Source: Reticulitermes lucifugus (lineage: Eukaryota; Arthropoda; Insecta; Blattodea; Rhinotermitidae). From it: a stretch of 64,000 bases of DNA. Where the stretch lies: NCBI GenBank assembly GCA_026260175.1, contig JAKCWW010000860.1, positions 769 through 64,768 of the forward strand. Reading direction: 5' to 3'. Made by a program: the position numbers and the translations under genes. Below the pieces are notes generated by a model, which was not told the origin of the DNA, did no database searches, and saw nothing but the letters and a program-made list of their open reading frames with translations. Of the stretch, positions 12,141 through 22,823 are shown one piece after another (position 1 is the stretch's first letter; the number at the start of each line of letters is the position of its first letter).

Positions 12141-13422
12141 CTTGTTCCTATGTATCTCGACGGTTTTACCCGTTTTTTTTGTAATTACTTACGCCAGCAA
12201 CGGAATTCTAACTGTGGAATTCTGTTTCCCTTTTTTACGAATTATTTTTCTAGTTTTCTTGGTATCCTTGTGTTTCCTCGGTTATATTTGTAAGTTGCAA
12301 AATTTCTTTGATATAATTTCTTTGATGGTTAAATCCGATGAAACCTAAAACGCATGTCTGCTGTCTCTAATTTCGGAGATTCCTTTCGGTTTAATATTCA
12401 AATTTCACTACCATAATTAAGCTATTCGCCTGATCTGATGCTTATTTTGTAGCAATTAATATTAATCATTAACAACTACAATCAGCGGTTTGTGTTCTTT
12501 TCTATTTGCATAATACGTCGTAGGACAGACGTCAGTCGCAACCGACACAAAATTGTGACTTTTACTGCTGCTATTGTTACTGCGATTACTGCTACTGCTT
12601 CAATGAATAAACAGAGGAAACTTGCTGAAGCGGTAATGCATAAATGACAATCGCATGAATTGGATCTATAAGCTTGAGATGCGGACAGCGTCTGTATATA
12701 CTAAAAATAAGGTTCCTGAATCCGATAATAAGAAGGAAGTGTTTATTACACCTTCAGATTGCTTATTGCATTCTGCTCCATCAACTCGTAAAGATCACAT
12801 CACATTCAGTTTGGCGGGATTAGGGGAGAGGATGTCTCCTAAATATTTATGAACTCGTATTCCCCATAAGTCGTCTGTTATGAGCAAGCTTGCAGTCATG
12901 ACGCGTTATTTTCACGAGATACGTTATATGAACTATTGACGGAGAGACCATGTTTGTCAGTCCGCACTACATAATTGATATTGTATAAAAATCTCTCCAT
13001 AACAATTACTCAATCCTGATACCTTGTACATCTCGGTCTTCTTTACAGTGCACGTACATGAAATTTCGAATGTTGACTCATTTCTGCAACCAAAGTTCAG
13101 CACAAGATGGAAATTGCTAAATAAACGAATAAATTCCGCAAAAAAATTAACATGGCCTTCATTCAGAGGAATGTAGGGGAAGACCGCCAATATTGGACCC
13201 CCTAAGAACAAAAGCGTTTTGACACGAATATTGAAGAATTAAAAAAATAATTTTTTGTCACAAACGCATTTGTTACGTATTGAAACACGTACTTATTATT
13301 TTCCTTATTGCACAAGAAAGTACATTTTAAAAAGATTCTTAAAAGTCAGCATCGGTCCAATTTAAGAATACGTATTCCTAAATTGGACCATAATGAAAAA
13401 GTATTTTACAGTGCAAAAAATA

Positions 13423-14062
13423 CAGAGTGATTCATGAGTTATGTACATTGCTGTAGGAGATGATTCCTGAGGTCCTTGTGATCAAAAACTTTCATATAAG
13501 CAAGTCTCCGATTTTGAACGGTTATGGAGTTATGACCGCTTGAGGCTTAGAACAAAGGGTAAGGATTATTGAAAAGATATGGAATAAAAATAATAAACAA
13601 ACACATTACCTGAGCAATTTAGCTTATAAATAAATGTAACTTGATGACATTACCTTTAATTAATTTAAGTGACCTGTGCTTAAAGCAGGTTTTCTAAAAT
13701 CCCACCCTCATCCTCCACCTCGACGCTCGGTTGTGAATAGTACGCGTTGCTTGCTGCAGCATCAGCTGACAACAAGGAAAACCCCCCTCCTGTCGATCAG
13801 AGTCGAGTTGCAAGAATTGCGTTTAAGTGCAGCAGATAAGCCTGGAATTTCTTACATCACCCGCCTTCATTGGTAGGAACAAACGTGTTAACGGTCGCAT
13901 GCAGTACGCGCGGTCCACAGGAGTGGATTTATGAGAGTTACAGAAAGCCCATAAGCACCATAATCATTGAGAATAAACCCCATGTTGATGGGAACATTTT
14001 TGATCACAAAGACTTCAGGAACCAGCTCCTACAGTGATGTCCATAACTCATGATTCACCGCA
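13423..14062. mobile_element. 640-bp TIR element (Tc1/mariner-like MITE) nested in the pogo element
   Basis: The first about 65 bp (GATTCATGAGTTATG..., TCCTGAGGTCCTTGTGATCA) recur inverted at the end (TGATCACAAAGACTTCAGGA..., CATAACTCATGATTC). TA lies directly outside both ends (13421-13422 and 14063-14064), consistent with Tc1/mariner-type insertion. No transposase is recognisable inside. It separates the pogo left end from its transposase remnant, so it is younger than the pogo insertion. Confidence 0.7.
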
Positions 14063-14063
14063 T

Positions 14064-15636
14064 ACCCAAATCGTCTAAATGCATTCTTCACAACGGTACT
14101 TCTTCTTCTTCTCGGTACCACCTTTGCACAATCTTGGTGGACCCACCCTCGGCACCCCATGCATTGGGTCATATCACGCATTTCATCCAATTTGCAGAGT
14201 TTGCAAAACCAGCTCGGCAAGCTGGGAAGGCAAGCTTGCGCTTCTTAGTTCGACATGAAACTTTACTTTCCATCTGCAGTTTGTGAGGTGTGCTGGTGAG
14301 GACTGTAGTAGCCGTTGTGCTCCTTGTCCTTACTCCATTGCTTTTAGGCAGAGGTGATATTTCTTCAACCGTCCTGTAAGGAGTTGTCGAGTTTAGTTTG
14401 CGCCCTTGTTTTCTTGGTGAGGATTGGAAGAGGTTGCTACCTGACATTCTGTGACTGAATTTGTAGTTCCAGCTGACGTGTAAGACTCTTGTGTCTATGC
14501 CGCAAAGTCACTGTCTTGAAATACGTTTGGACCAACTGGCCAAACTCCTGTTCTGGCGAATCCAGTTACTGCGTTGGCTACACTTGCAGCTCGTCCGTAG
14601 GATTTTCCAAGCAACTTACTTATCTAAAATGGTGTGATTTTTCTCATAGGGTGTTGCCACATCCACTTGTCGCACGCCTGGCTTAAATACACGGAAAGTG
14701 GTTTAAGAAAGCCCACATCCAATGACCGTAAGTGATGTGTAATGTGTGCTGTGATGGACAGCAGTATCACTGCATTCTCTATTGCCACATTGATAGCTTG
14801 AAGGTTTTTTGTATGGGTTGTAAGCCCATCCAGCATTAGTAATACTTTTGTCTCTTTGCTTGGCTTTGTGGTTTGTATAAAATGTATGAGCCACTGAACA
14901 AAAACGTCGCTCGTGAATCAGCCATTTTCTGTGCAGGCAAACTGTGTACCAGGAGGAGCCCCTGTCGAGAGTTCAAACTTGAAGCGTAGCCTCTTAAAAT
15001 ATGAGCAAGGGTGGAACGAACATCCCGGCAGCACTCATGTAACATATACACGTTGTGTTCGTTCCTCTCTCTGCACTTGTCATTGCCCCAACTTGGTGTT
15101 TACCCTTCCAGGCTAACACTTTTTGTGATTTTTGGACAGTCGCAAGGGCAGATTCATCCATATTAAATATCCGACCAGCATCCAAGTTATTGTCGTGAAC
15201 AATTTTGTCCAAGACACTGAAAAATTCCGTAACATTTTCTTTGCAGAAACCTCGAGCTTCAGGCTGACGAAGTGATATTTCAGGGTGACGAGCAAATAAT
15301 CCATAATACCACTTGTCGCCAGCCACTTTCTTTTCGTGGCTGAATCTGTAGGGCAAATTGTTTAACTCTGCCATTTCATATGCCAAGCGCCAAAGGTTTT
15401 TTCTCGTCAATCCAAAAAGTCTTTTATTCTAACAGCAGCACATGACTTACTAGATCATTTTCAGCTTCTTCAGGCAGGTCAGCAGTTCGTCCGAACAACT
15501 GTTTATGTCCTACAGCATTTATGTTTGTCCAATCAATTCGCCTCTTCAGGGTTGCTTTCGGCACTCTGTAAGTTCGTGCTGCGCAATTAAGTCCCATATC
15601 GCCATTCCGATATGCAGCCAATGCTCTCTCCATCAT
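14064..15636 (-). pseudogene. pogo/Tigger-type transposase with C-terminal PHD-like zinc finger, broken
   Basis: The N-terminus is at 15636: MMERALAAYRNGD..., with a psq/CENP-B-type helix-turn-helix (CAARTYRVPKATLKRR). A further piece at 15410-14994 holds FNMDESALATV with the first catalytic Asp. A piece at 14836-14624 holds MLDGLTTHT and SLDVGFLKPL, the probable second and third Asp regions. The His usual after LDG is Leu here. The C-terminal part near 14220-14100 has a CKLC ... CMGC ... WVHQDC arrangement, a PHD-like Cys/His pattern. The pieces lie in different frames with stops between them, so no intact enzyme is encoded. It is transcribed opposite to the host gene. Confidence 0.7.
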
Positions 15637-15738
15637 TGCTTCTTCCCACGTTCCTTATTTGCCTCGACTCACTATCCCAATTAGCACAGAAACTGAGAAT
15701 AATCAAAAAGATATTTAAATTCAACTTGAAATGCACGT

Positions 15739-15874
15739 ACTGAACTCAGTTCAAAAATTTACTTGCTAATTAATAAACCTCACAGCTTCGAGAATTTATA
15801 CAGAAGACTGAACTCAGTTCACAAATTTACTTGCTAATTAATAAACCTCACAGCTTCGAGAATTTATACAGAAG
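15739..15874. repeat. Tandem duplication of 68 bp
   Basis: 15739-15806 and 15807-15874 are consecutive copies of the same 68 bp (beginning ACTGAACTCAGTTCA, ending TATACAGAAG) with a single mismatch (A/C) near position 15 of the unit. It is a recent local duplication inside the pogo-like element, upstream of its transposase remnant. Confidence 0.92.
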
Positions 15875-16844
15875 AGTTTGATCTCATTTTCCTAAAATGG
15901 ATCACACGAAATAGGTGGTCCAATATCGGAAATTACTGCCGGTTCAATTTAGAACAACACGCCGTCTTTCTTTTCACCAAAGACACTCAGAGACTGGATG
16001 GCACAATATCATTTGTTCAGGCCCCAATTTTATCTAAAGGAAGTTGTGTTTGCACATCTGTAGATGGAACTTACCTCAGCCAAACAGAACTAAATTCACA
16101 AACTTAGATGTAGAAGTGAAAAATAAGTTGAAGAGCTTATACAACACATTCAAACACGCCACAACGAGCCAAGCTTCTAGATCAGTGCTAAACTTCCTCC
16201 TTTACTCAGAACTACAAGCTTCGACTTTTTGCCGCTGGAGTGCGGACCATTACTATCTGTCAATTTCTAGAGCAATGGTCCAATTAAAGAAGTGGTCCAA
16301 TTTACGCGGTCTTCCCCTGTATTTGCAAAGATACAACTGCAAATTTTCCGTGTGTCATTTCCGTCAAAATGCGAGCAATTCTGTATTTCAAAACTTAAAT
16401 ATATTAATTCGTCTTTCGCTCATTAATTCCCATTCGTGGATAGATCAAATTTCGGAATTGTAATTTGAGCAGAAAATAGTATTTGTGTTGGTAGACATAT
16501 ATTTATTAACACAGTTGTACATCTCAGTGCGTTTCAATGCGAAATTTGTACTACTGGTTAGAGAGTTCGTCAGTTTTTAAGTGTTGGAAGCCAAAGTGCC
16601 GAAGAGAATAATTGGAACTGAGACAGAAGTAGCAGGAAGAGAAATGAAACTGCAAAATGAGTAGCTTCATAATTTGTACGCTGCATTAAACATTGTATGG
16701 GCTATAAAATCAAGTAAAGTGAGATGGACATTGTGTATAGCGCATATGGGACAAATGAAAATTTTAGCCTCAAAACCTGAAAGGTAAATTACTATCAAAA
16801 TGAATTTTAAAGAACTCGGAAGGTAGAATATGGACTAGATTCAT

Positions 16845-16970
16845 ATGAAGGTTACAGTCTTTAGGGATGTGGCGCCGTGTAGTTTGGTATATAGCATGGT
16901 ACAATATGGAGGCAGCAGGATCCTCCGAAACGCTGGTGTCTATCCAGCAAGCAACATGCCGTCACATTCC
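16845..16970 (+). repeat. Interspersed repeat with foldback and hammerhead-like motif
   Basis: GGGATGTGGCGCCGTGTAG at about 16864-16882 is followed closely by a TATGGAGGCAGCAGGAT stretch and CCTCCGAAACGCTGG (about 16904-16940). The same two modules occur at 17655-17740 with the second in the opposite orientation, so the two copies differ by an inversion. The hairpin GGAGG...CCTCC followed by GAAAC matches the window-wide motif. Confidence 0.5.
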
Positions 16971-17245
16971 GAAGAACGTAATCTTCATATTCACCGCCTT
17001 GAGAACCTTAAAATGTTAGAGGGATTAATCTGGCTCACAATAGGATCTAATGATGAAATTTCTGAATGCTGTAGTGAAGCATAAATGCAGAGAATTTCTT
17101 GACTTGTTCAGAAAGTAGTATTTTTCATGAAGGAATTTTCTCCATAGGGTTAGTTATCAAAGCCATATATTTTTTGCGACCATCTTAATGAAATGTTGCT
17201 CGCTGCTCAGTAGATGAGGTTCATGCAACCTGTGTGTTATGGCAG

Positions 17246-17369
17246 GTTTTGGTCAGCCTGATTGCATCGCTTAGCCTCGTGGCTTCTGGCATGAGTCTGG
17301 GGTTCCCTGCCATTTCACTGCAACAACTTATAGCCGAAGGCCTCTCCGAAGAAGATGCATCTTGGTTCG
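17246..17369 (+). CDS. Tret1-like: Transporter gene 1, exon 2 (helix 1)
   Basis: The exon starts after GGCAG at 17245 and ends before GTAAGA at 17370. It is 124 nt, entering in phase 0 and leaving in phase 1. It encodes residues 6-46 and the first base of codon 47. VLVSLIASLSLVASGMSLGF is transmembrane helix 1, followed by PAISLQQL and the extracellular stretch ending SWFG. The SWF just before helix 2 is typical of Tret1-like proteins. The paralogous exon is 32277-32412. Confidence 0.85.
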
Positions 17370-17654
17370 GTAAGAAAAGTTATCGATTATAATTATTTAT
17401 ACCCAAGAACCTCATTTTTTCGAGACTCTTAAGCTTCTTTCAGTCGTGTGAGTAAAGAATTCGACCCATATATTCGGGAATTTCATACTAACATGAATAC
17501 CGTCTGGTTTCAGCAACAGGCTGCGAGGTCTCGTTCCGGGAGAATTGAGCTCAGACTTTACGTAGCAGCGACGCTGTTATGTGAAACAGATTTCATGCCA
17601 TTAATAGTAAAAATGTCATGACCAACAATCTCGCCTAATTCAAAGATAACAATC

Positions 17655-17740
17655 TTATGGAATGTGACGCCGCGTAGTTTCATAGATGGCTACCAAGGTT
17701 TCCGAGGGACCTGCCGCCTCCATATTCAGGGCAGAAAACT
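17655..17740 (-). repeat. Interspersed repeat fragment with hammerhead-like motif
   Basis: Forward strand: GGAATGTGACGCCGCGTAG. Minus strand: CCCTGAATATGGAGGCGGCAGG then CCTCGGAAACCTTGG. This is a relative of 16845-16970. The CTGANNA box, a GAGG/CCTC stem and GGAAAC are present, with substitutions in the core. Confidence 0.4.
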
Positions 17741-18480
17741 GTTGGTACCTATGTACGAAACTGTAGGCATCACTGTTTTCTTCATTTTGACCACTTTAAG
17801 GAATACAGACGTCACGTAATTAAAACTTTACGTGTAGTCCTAAAGAGTAAGAAGTTCAGAACAGATCACAGACAATAGCATAAATGTAAATTGCACAAGT
17901 TTAACAAATTTAGATCGAAACATTGCTCATATTCTAACACTGTCGTTTGCGAAAAGTAAATGAACTCGAAAGCCATCGTATAAGACATTACAAATACAAG
18001 TCTCATCTTTAATCTTGCTTGAACTTTGCTAGCAAATACACAGTAAGGAAATTTCAAGTGTCAGGTGGTAACGCAACAAGGCGTTCTTTAAATTCTACGT
18101 TGTGAAATTAACAAGAACTATATATTCATACATATACGAGATAATGACCCGTTTCTGTGCTTAAATTCCACTAGTGAAAATCACAAATTTCGCTGCTTTA
18201 AAATTTACACCTTCACCATTTTTGCAGTTGTTATAAACTGGAAAGTTTTTTTACAAGATTCGTAAATACGTTCGTGGTCCATTCTGACATAAAATTTCCC
18301 AAGTCTATTGAGGTTCTAAAAAGTTGCACAACGAGAGATCCACGATTTTCAAACACTTGTTATTATAAACAATTTACGTATCCTGCGTCAGAGCGCTTGT
18401 TGGGGTGCTAATGTCGCGCCTGTCTCAGAAGTTTGCGTGACGACCACTTGATATTACTGGTGACAGGGAGCAGAAAAGCA

Positions 18481-19049
18481 CAGGGTTATTCATAAATTAC
18501 TGACACGTTTCACAAAATCGGTACACTTGAATGGCGGAAAGTACTTCAACATACGACCCACATATAAAAAGAGAAACTCTCTAAGTTTATTTGTACGTGC
18601 CGCAGGGCGCTTAATTTCGTCGGTGGCCGTGGCTACCTCAATCATTATTTGCCCCAACGCAGGATCGGACGCACGACCGCAGATGACCAGGCACTGCTTC
18701 GCTGGCCACCAAGACCGCCTGACCTAACTCATGCGATTTTTTTATGGGGATATGTTAAGGACTCTGTCTTTCTATCGCCTCTACCACAGGATATGCCCGA
18801 GCTGCGAAGACGAATCATCGCTGCCATCTCAGAAATCGATCTGACATGCTGCAGTGGGTATGAGCGGAAATGGATTACCCAGCTTGACGTCTGCAATGTC
18901 ACAAAGGGCAGACACATAGAGCACGTAAGAGGTATGCAAAAAAACCTGGAGAGTTTCTCTTTCCATCTGTTGGTCACATGTTACGATACTTTTCGCCATT
19001 CAAGTGTACCGATTTTATGAAATGTGTCAGGGAATTGTGAATAACCCTG
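18481..19049. mobile_element. 569-bp TIR element keeping an IS630/mariner-like transposase C-terminus
   Basis: CAGGGTTATTCA at 18481 and TGAATAACCCTG at 19038-19049 begin inverted repeats of about 60 bp that share CTGACAC and AAAATCGGTACACTTGAATGG (given here in parts). TA follows the right end, and the left flank has CA. Between the arms a + strand open segment (about 18655-18930) reads WPPRPPDLT, LWGYVKDSVF, PELRRRIIAAI and LDVCNVTKGRHIEHV. That is the last third of a Tc1/mariner-superfamily (IS630-like) transposase, after the catalytic core. It is a non-autonomous internal-deletion derivative in intron 2 of transporter gene 1. Confidence 0.75.
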
Positions 19050-19234
19050 TACAAAGTTGGGATTTCCTCTACTGGCATAATATTCTTACCAATTTTCAAT
19101 AAAATTCGCTAATATTATCGGGGGGCAGGAGAAATACTGACACTCGTACATGGGTACCTGAAGGGTGTCATACGACAAATAATGAATGCACATGAAACGT
19201 CACTTTACACGTTGCACGAATTCTTTTGTTGCAG

Positions 19235-20120
19235 CGAGCATCCTCTCCCTTTCACAGATAGCTGGGTGTCTCCTATGCGGCACGATACTGGACGCATTTG
19301 GTCGCAAGAAGGCGCTGATTCTGACTTCCGTTCCTTTCATTATTGGCTGGGTTATCCTGTGCGCAGTTCCGCAGCCTTTGAATGTGGCACTTCTCTTCAT
19401 TGGAAGGGTTATCACTGGCGTAGCATGTGGCATGGGCAGTGCCCCTGCCACTGTTTATGTTGGCGAGATGGCGACCAACAAATACAGAGGCATGCTTGTC
19501 ACGTGGCCCTCTGTAGGGATGTCCGGAGGAATTCTGTTAGTTTATTTGCTTGGGTGGGGAATCCAAGACAACTGGCGTCTGGTGTCTGGCATCACAATCG
19601 CTTTACCAGTTCTTGCGTCTGTTTTGGCCTTCTTTTATTTGAAGGAGACTCCTAGCTGGCTACTGTCACAAGGACGCGTGCAGGAAGCCGAAGAGTCCTT
19701 CAAATGGATACGTGAAGTGTCTAAGAATGAAGCGATGCCGGATGAAGTCCGAGAAGAATTTGAAGAACTGGTTCACAGTTCTAAAGGAAGAACAAGTACA
19801 CAAGGCGGATACCCACAGATATCAACTTTATCAAATATTGTTGACGGTAAACCCACAATTAGCACTGCGAAACACGTGTCGCGTTTTCAAAAATTATGGC
19901 GACATATTGCTTCCTTGACAAACCCGGAAGCTTGGAAGCCTCTGGTCATCCACAACATTTACTTCTTCTTCATGCAGTTTGGAGGCATCCAGGTTGTGGC
20001 TGCGTATGCGGTGGACATAATGGAATCGGCCGGTGTGTCTATGGACTCTTACGGAGCCACCGTCCTTCTAGGTGGCGTACAGTTTTTGGCAGGAATCGGA
20101 GCCAGTTTTTCCTTCAGCAG
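19235..20120 (+). CDS. Tret1-like: Transporter gene 1, exon 3 (helices 2-8)
   Basis: The exon is 886 nt between GTTGCAG (acceptor ends 19234) and GTAAGAAT (20121), phase 1 in and phase 2 out, residues 47-342. In order it holds helix 2 (SLSQIAGCLLCG), LDAFGRKKAL, helix 3, helix 4 (IGRVITGVACGMG), KYRGMLVTWPS, helix 5 (GGILLVYLLGW), helix 6, the cytoplasmic KETPSWLLSQGR site, a charged loop, helix 7 (FFFMQFGGIQVVAAYAV, residues about 290-306) and helix 8. The helix-7 motif is QFGGIQ where GLUTs have QLSGIN. The paralogue splits this region into two exons (39609-39808 and 41168-41865). Overlapping reading frames here are shadows. Confidence 0.92.
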
Positions 20121-20611
20121 GTAAGAATACTTTGTTCCCTTCCGTTTTCTCTCTTTATTCTTCTTCTCTTCACCCACTTTTCTTATTACTGCTCCTATTT
20201 ATTTTCTTCTTCTTATGGTCTATGTCATCGTAATAATTTCATTTTTACTATATTTCTTATAAAATATTTAATTTTGTATTTGTACTCATCTTCTATTTCT
20301 ACCCCTTTTCTTCTTATTTCCGTCTTACTTATAGAATTTTCTTCTTACTTCTTTTATTCTTGTTTGTTACTTACTTTTATTGTCCCTTTCCTATCCATTC
20401 CTAATTTTTGTTTGTGCTTCAGGCTGGTCCCTTTATTCGCTGCTCTACTCTATAATTTTTTTGAGATAATTGTAAGTAAGATCCCTTGAATGGACCAGAC
20501 CATCATAATACTCATACCTTTATTGCACAAGAGGAAAAAAAAGCGGATATACTGTTAAGACTTAAGCCAATTTCGACGTACTCAGTGTATGTAAAACTCA
20601 AAGGTTTACTG

Positions 20612-21049
20612 CAGACCCGCTCAACCCGTAGCCCGCGGGCAACATGTTGCTCGTGACACTGTGTTATTTAGCCCGCGGTGACATTTGAAATGAGAAAACG
20701 ACTTTTAACCCTTTCCCTGGCAAACCGAAATAGAACGTCGAACCAATTTTGAAAACTTATGAGCTGTTTATTTAAGGACTCATCCATTACACTACTAATT
20801 AATTGTGGAAATATGTGCTAAAAGAGGGACGTCGTAGCCTTGGTTATCAATTTTATTTTTTATGAAATTTGTCTATTAGTATCAGTGCATTTTCTTTACA
20901 CATGATGTAAAAAAGACACAGATAGAATTACGTATAGTTATACGTATACTTAAACATTCTTCATTCTGTGTATTGAATTTCATGTTGCCCGCATGTAAAC
21001 CAAATTTTTCGGAAGTTGCTCGCACCATAAGAAAGGATGGGCGGGCCTG
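20612..21049. mobile_element. 438-bp hAT MITE with perfect 8-bp target duplication
   Basis: GTTTACTG occurs at 20604-20611 and again at 21050-21057, directly outside CAGACCCGCTCAAC (left) and the reverse complement of CAGGCCCGCCCATC (right). The 8-bp duplication, CAG-starting ends and GC-rich subterminal sequence (GTAGCCCGCGGGCAAC) are the hallmarks of hAT elements. There is no coding capacity. It lies in the 5.7-kb intron 3 of transporter gene 1. Confidence 0.85.
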
Positions 21050-21771
21050 GTTTACTGACTATACATGTATAGCTTCCACATCTGCTATTTAAATAAATGT
21101 AAGTGTCTAAAATAGAGTTTTTCAGACAAAAGGAACATGTAGCATAGTGGTAGGCCTGCTACGTTCCTTGAGTGTATGTGTAGAGCGTGACAATTCTGGC
21201 ATATTTGCCCTATTATTTCTTATATGTTTTTCTAATTCGTCTAATGGAAAGTGCCAGTCATGTTGCTGAGATATGTATGAAATTTAAGTCGATTTGACAT
21301 ATCTGTGTAAGGACTTCATTTATAAAATTCGAATAAAATCAGTCGAACCATTTCTGAGTTACGGGGTAAAACAGCACAGAAATATATTATGTTTAATCTA
21401 CTCGAAACCCTTGAGATTTACGAAAATTTGTTTTGTGTACGAACTTTAATAGACTACTTTTAGAGTGAAAAAATTATGGTCCGATAAACATTTAGCCAAG
21501 TGTACTCGAAGTGTGCGAAGAATGTCATGCAGCTCTCCACGTTTAGATTACGGTATTTTGGTACGATTTTCACCAAAAATGTAATATTTTAACAAATTGT
21601 AGTAGAACTCATCAAAACCAAATTTCAGTTCTCGAGCTGTTCTGGAACCTACAGACAGACATTCATTGCCAAGCTAGTAGGTGCATTTTTTGCAGATTTT
21701 CGTTTCGAAAGCACTCAAAACTACTACAAAGAAAAGTGGTATCATATTCACCTGTATAGGCACCCAGATAT

Positions 21772-22055
21772 CGTGGTCGGCATAGTGACTAGGCTATGGA
21801 CCGGATGACCGAGGAATCGTGGTCCGATTCCCTGAAGGGACAAGAGATTTCTCTGTTTTCCAAAACTCCCACACTGGCTCTGGCGCCCTCCGATCCTCCT
21901 CTTCATTATGTATCAAGGGCTCTTTCCAGGGGGTAAAGAGGCTAGAGTGTTAAGTTGACTGCTCACTTCCATCTATTGCCAAGGTTAAAAATGCGTTGAA
22001 CTATACCTCTACTCCCCCAAACTCCTTCAATGTGTGGACAGGGACAAGTTATATG
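21772..22055 (+). mobile_element. SINE family A, diverged copy
   Basis: A tRNA-like head (GCATAGTGACTAGGCTATGG, then a degraded B box TCGTGGTCCGATTCC) is followed by the body shared with other family A copies: CTGGCTCTGG, GGGGGTAAAGAGGCTAGA, CATCTATTGCCAAGGTTA, ACTATACCTCTACTC. Same orientation as the host gene, intron 3. Confidence 0.7.
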
Positions 22056-22167
22056 GGTGTAGCCCTAGACGGGGATTAAAACTTGGAGCAGTTCAATTAT
22101 GTGATTGTGTTGTGCCTTCTTTGTGCTCAATGCATTAAACAAACTGACAATGAGAAGGTGGGTTCGT

Positions 22168-22823
22168 CAGTGGCGTAGCTAGAATTGTTGTTATCCGAGC
22201 CGCTCGTAAGAGAAGTTATGTATTTAAAATATCAATGTCATTTATTAAATTTTCTCTTATTTGGTTTAATAATTTAAAGTCTCTTAAGCCCACAAATTAT
22301 GTTTGTTATTTAGAATGTACCTTTTCCGCCCGTTTTTCCGTCCCTTGAACTCTGCTTCTCGGGGCTACCACACAACTTCTCACCTCCACCTACCCTACTG
22401 GGGATCATATGTATCTCTTGAAAAATTACGTTTCTTCCCCAAAAGCACTTGTCGGATTTGTAATCAATGACGTATTTATGTGAGTTTAAATTACGTTCGT
22501 CTGTATCCACTACAGACTCCAATTTACACGAAAATCAAATCCGCATATTGTCACGACTCATTGTGCGGTGCATAAGTACATGTCTGGCACGAAGCGCAGG
22601 TTACAGTAAGTCCTCTGACTTCTATTTTAACATGTTTGCATACGATGCACTCTTAATGTGGTATAAAGAAAAGTAACTTCTGTCTGTGTACAGTAAAGTA
22701 GTCACTGTTGATTAGGTTTGTAAGTAAAGTATTTGTGTCGAATATCAAGGTCAGTGACACAATGTGACAAGAAGGCCCACTGTGTGTGTTTTTTGTACCT
22801 CGAAAATCGTGGCTGAGCCACTG
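22168..22823. mobile_element. Probable hAT MITE (656 bp)
   Basis: The left end CAGTGGCGTAGCTAG and the right end (reverse complement CAGTGGCTCAGCCACG) are similar hAT-type termini. The flanking octamers GGGTTCGT and GCATCCGT agree at 5 of 8 positions, which could be a decayed target duplication. No open frame of interest lies inside. Confidence 0.5.

Larger units (their letters stand above)
13174..16319 (-). mobile_element. pogo-like DNA transposon, decayed, with nested insertion
   Basis: The left end GGGGAAGACCGCC (from 13176) and the right end GCGGTCTTCCCCTG (to 16319) form terminal inverted repeats that continue into ATTGGACC. TA follows the right end at 16320-16321, and the left flank has TG at 13172-13173, a degraded TA. 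Several copies of GGTCCAAT lie near both ends. A transposase pseudogene runs on the minus strand inside. A TA-flanked MITE (13423-14062) has inserted in the left part. It sits in intron 1 of transporter gene 1. Confidence 0.7.

Noticed and set aside
19182-19655. 157-codon frame overlapping transporter exon 3
   Set aside because: Shadow frame of the real exon, which has splice sites, matching phases and sugar-porter motifs.
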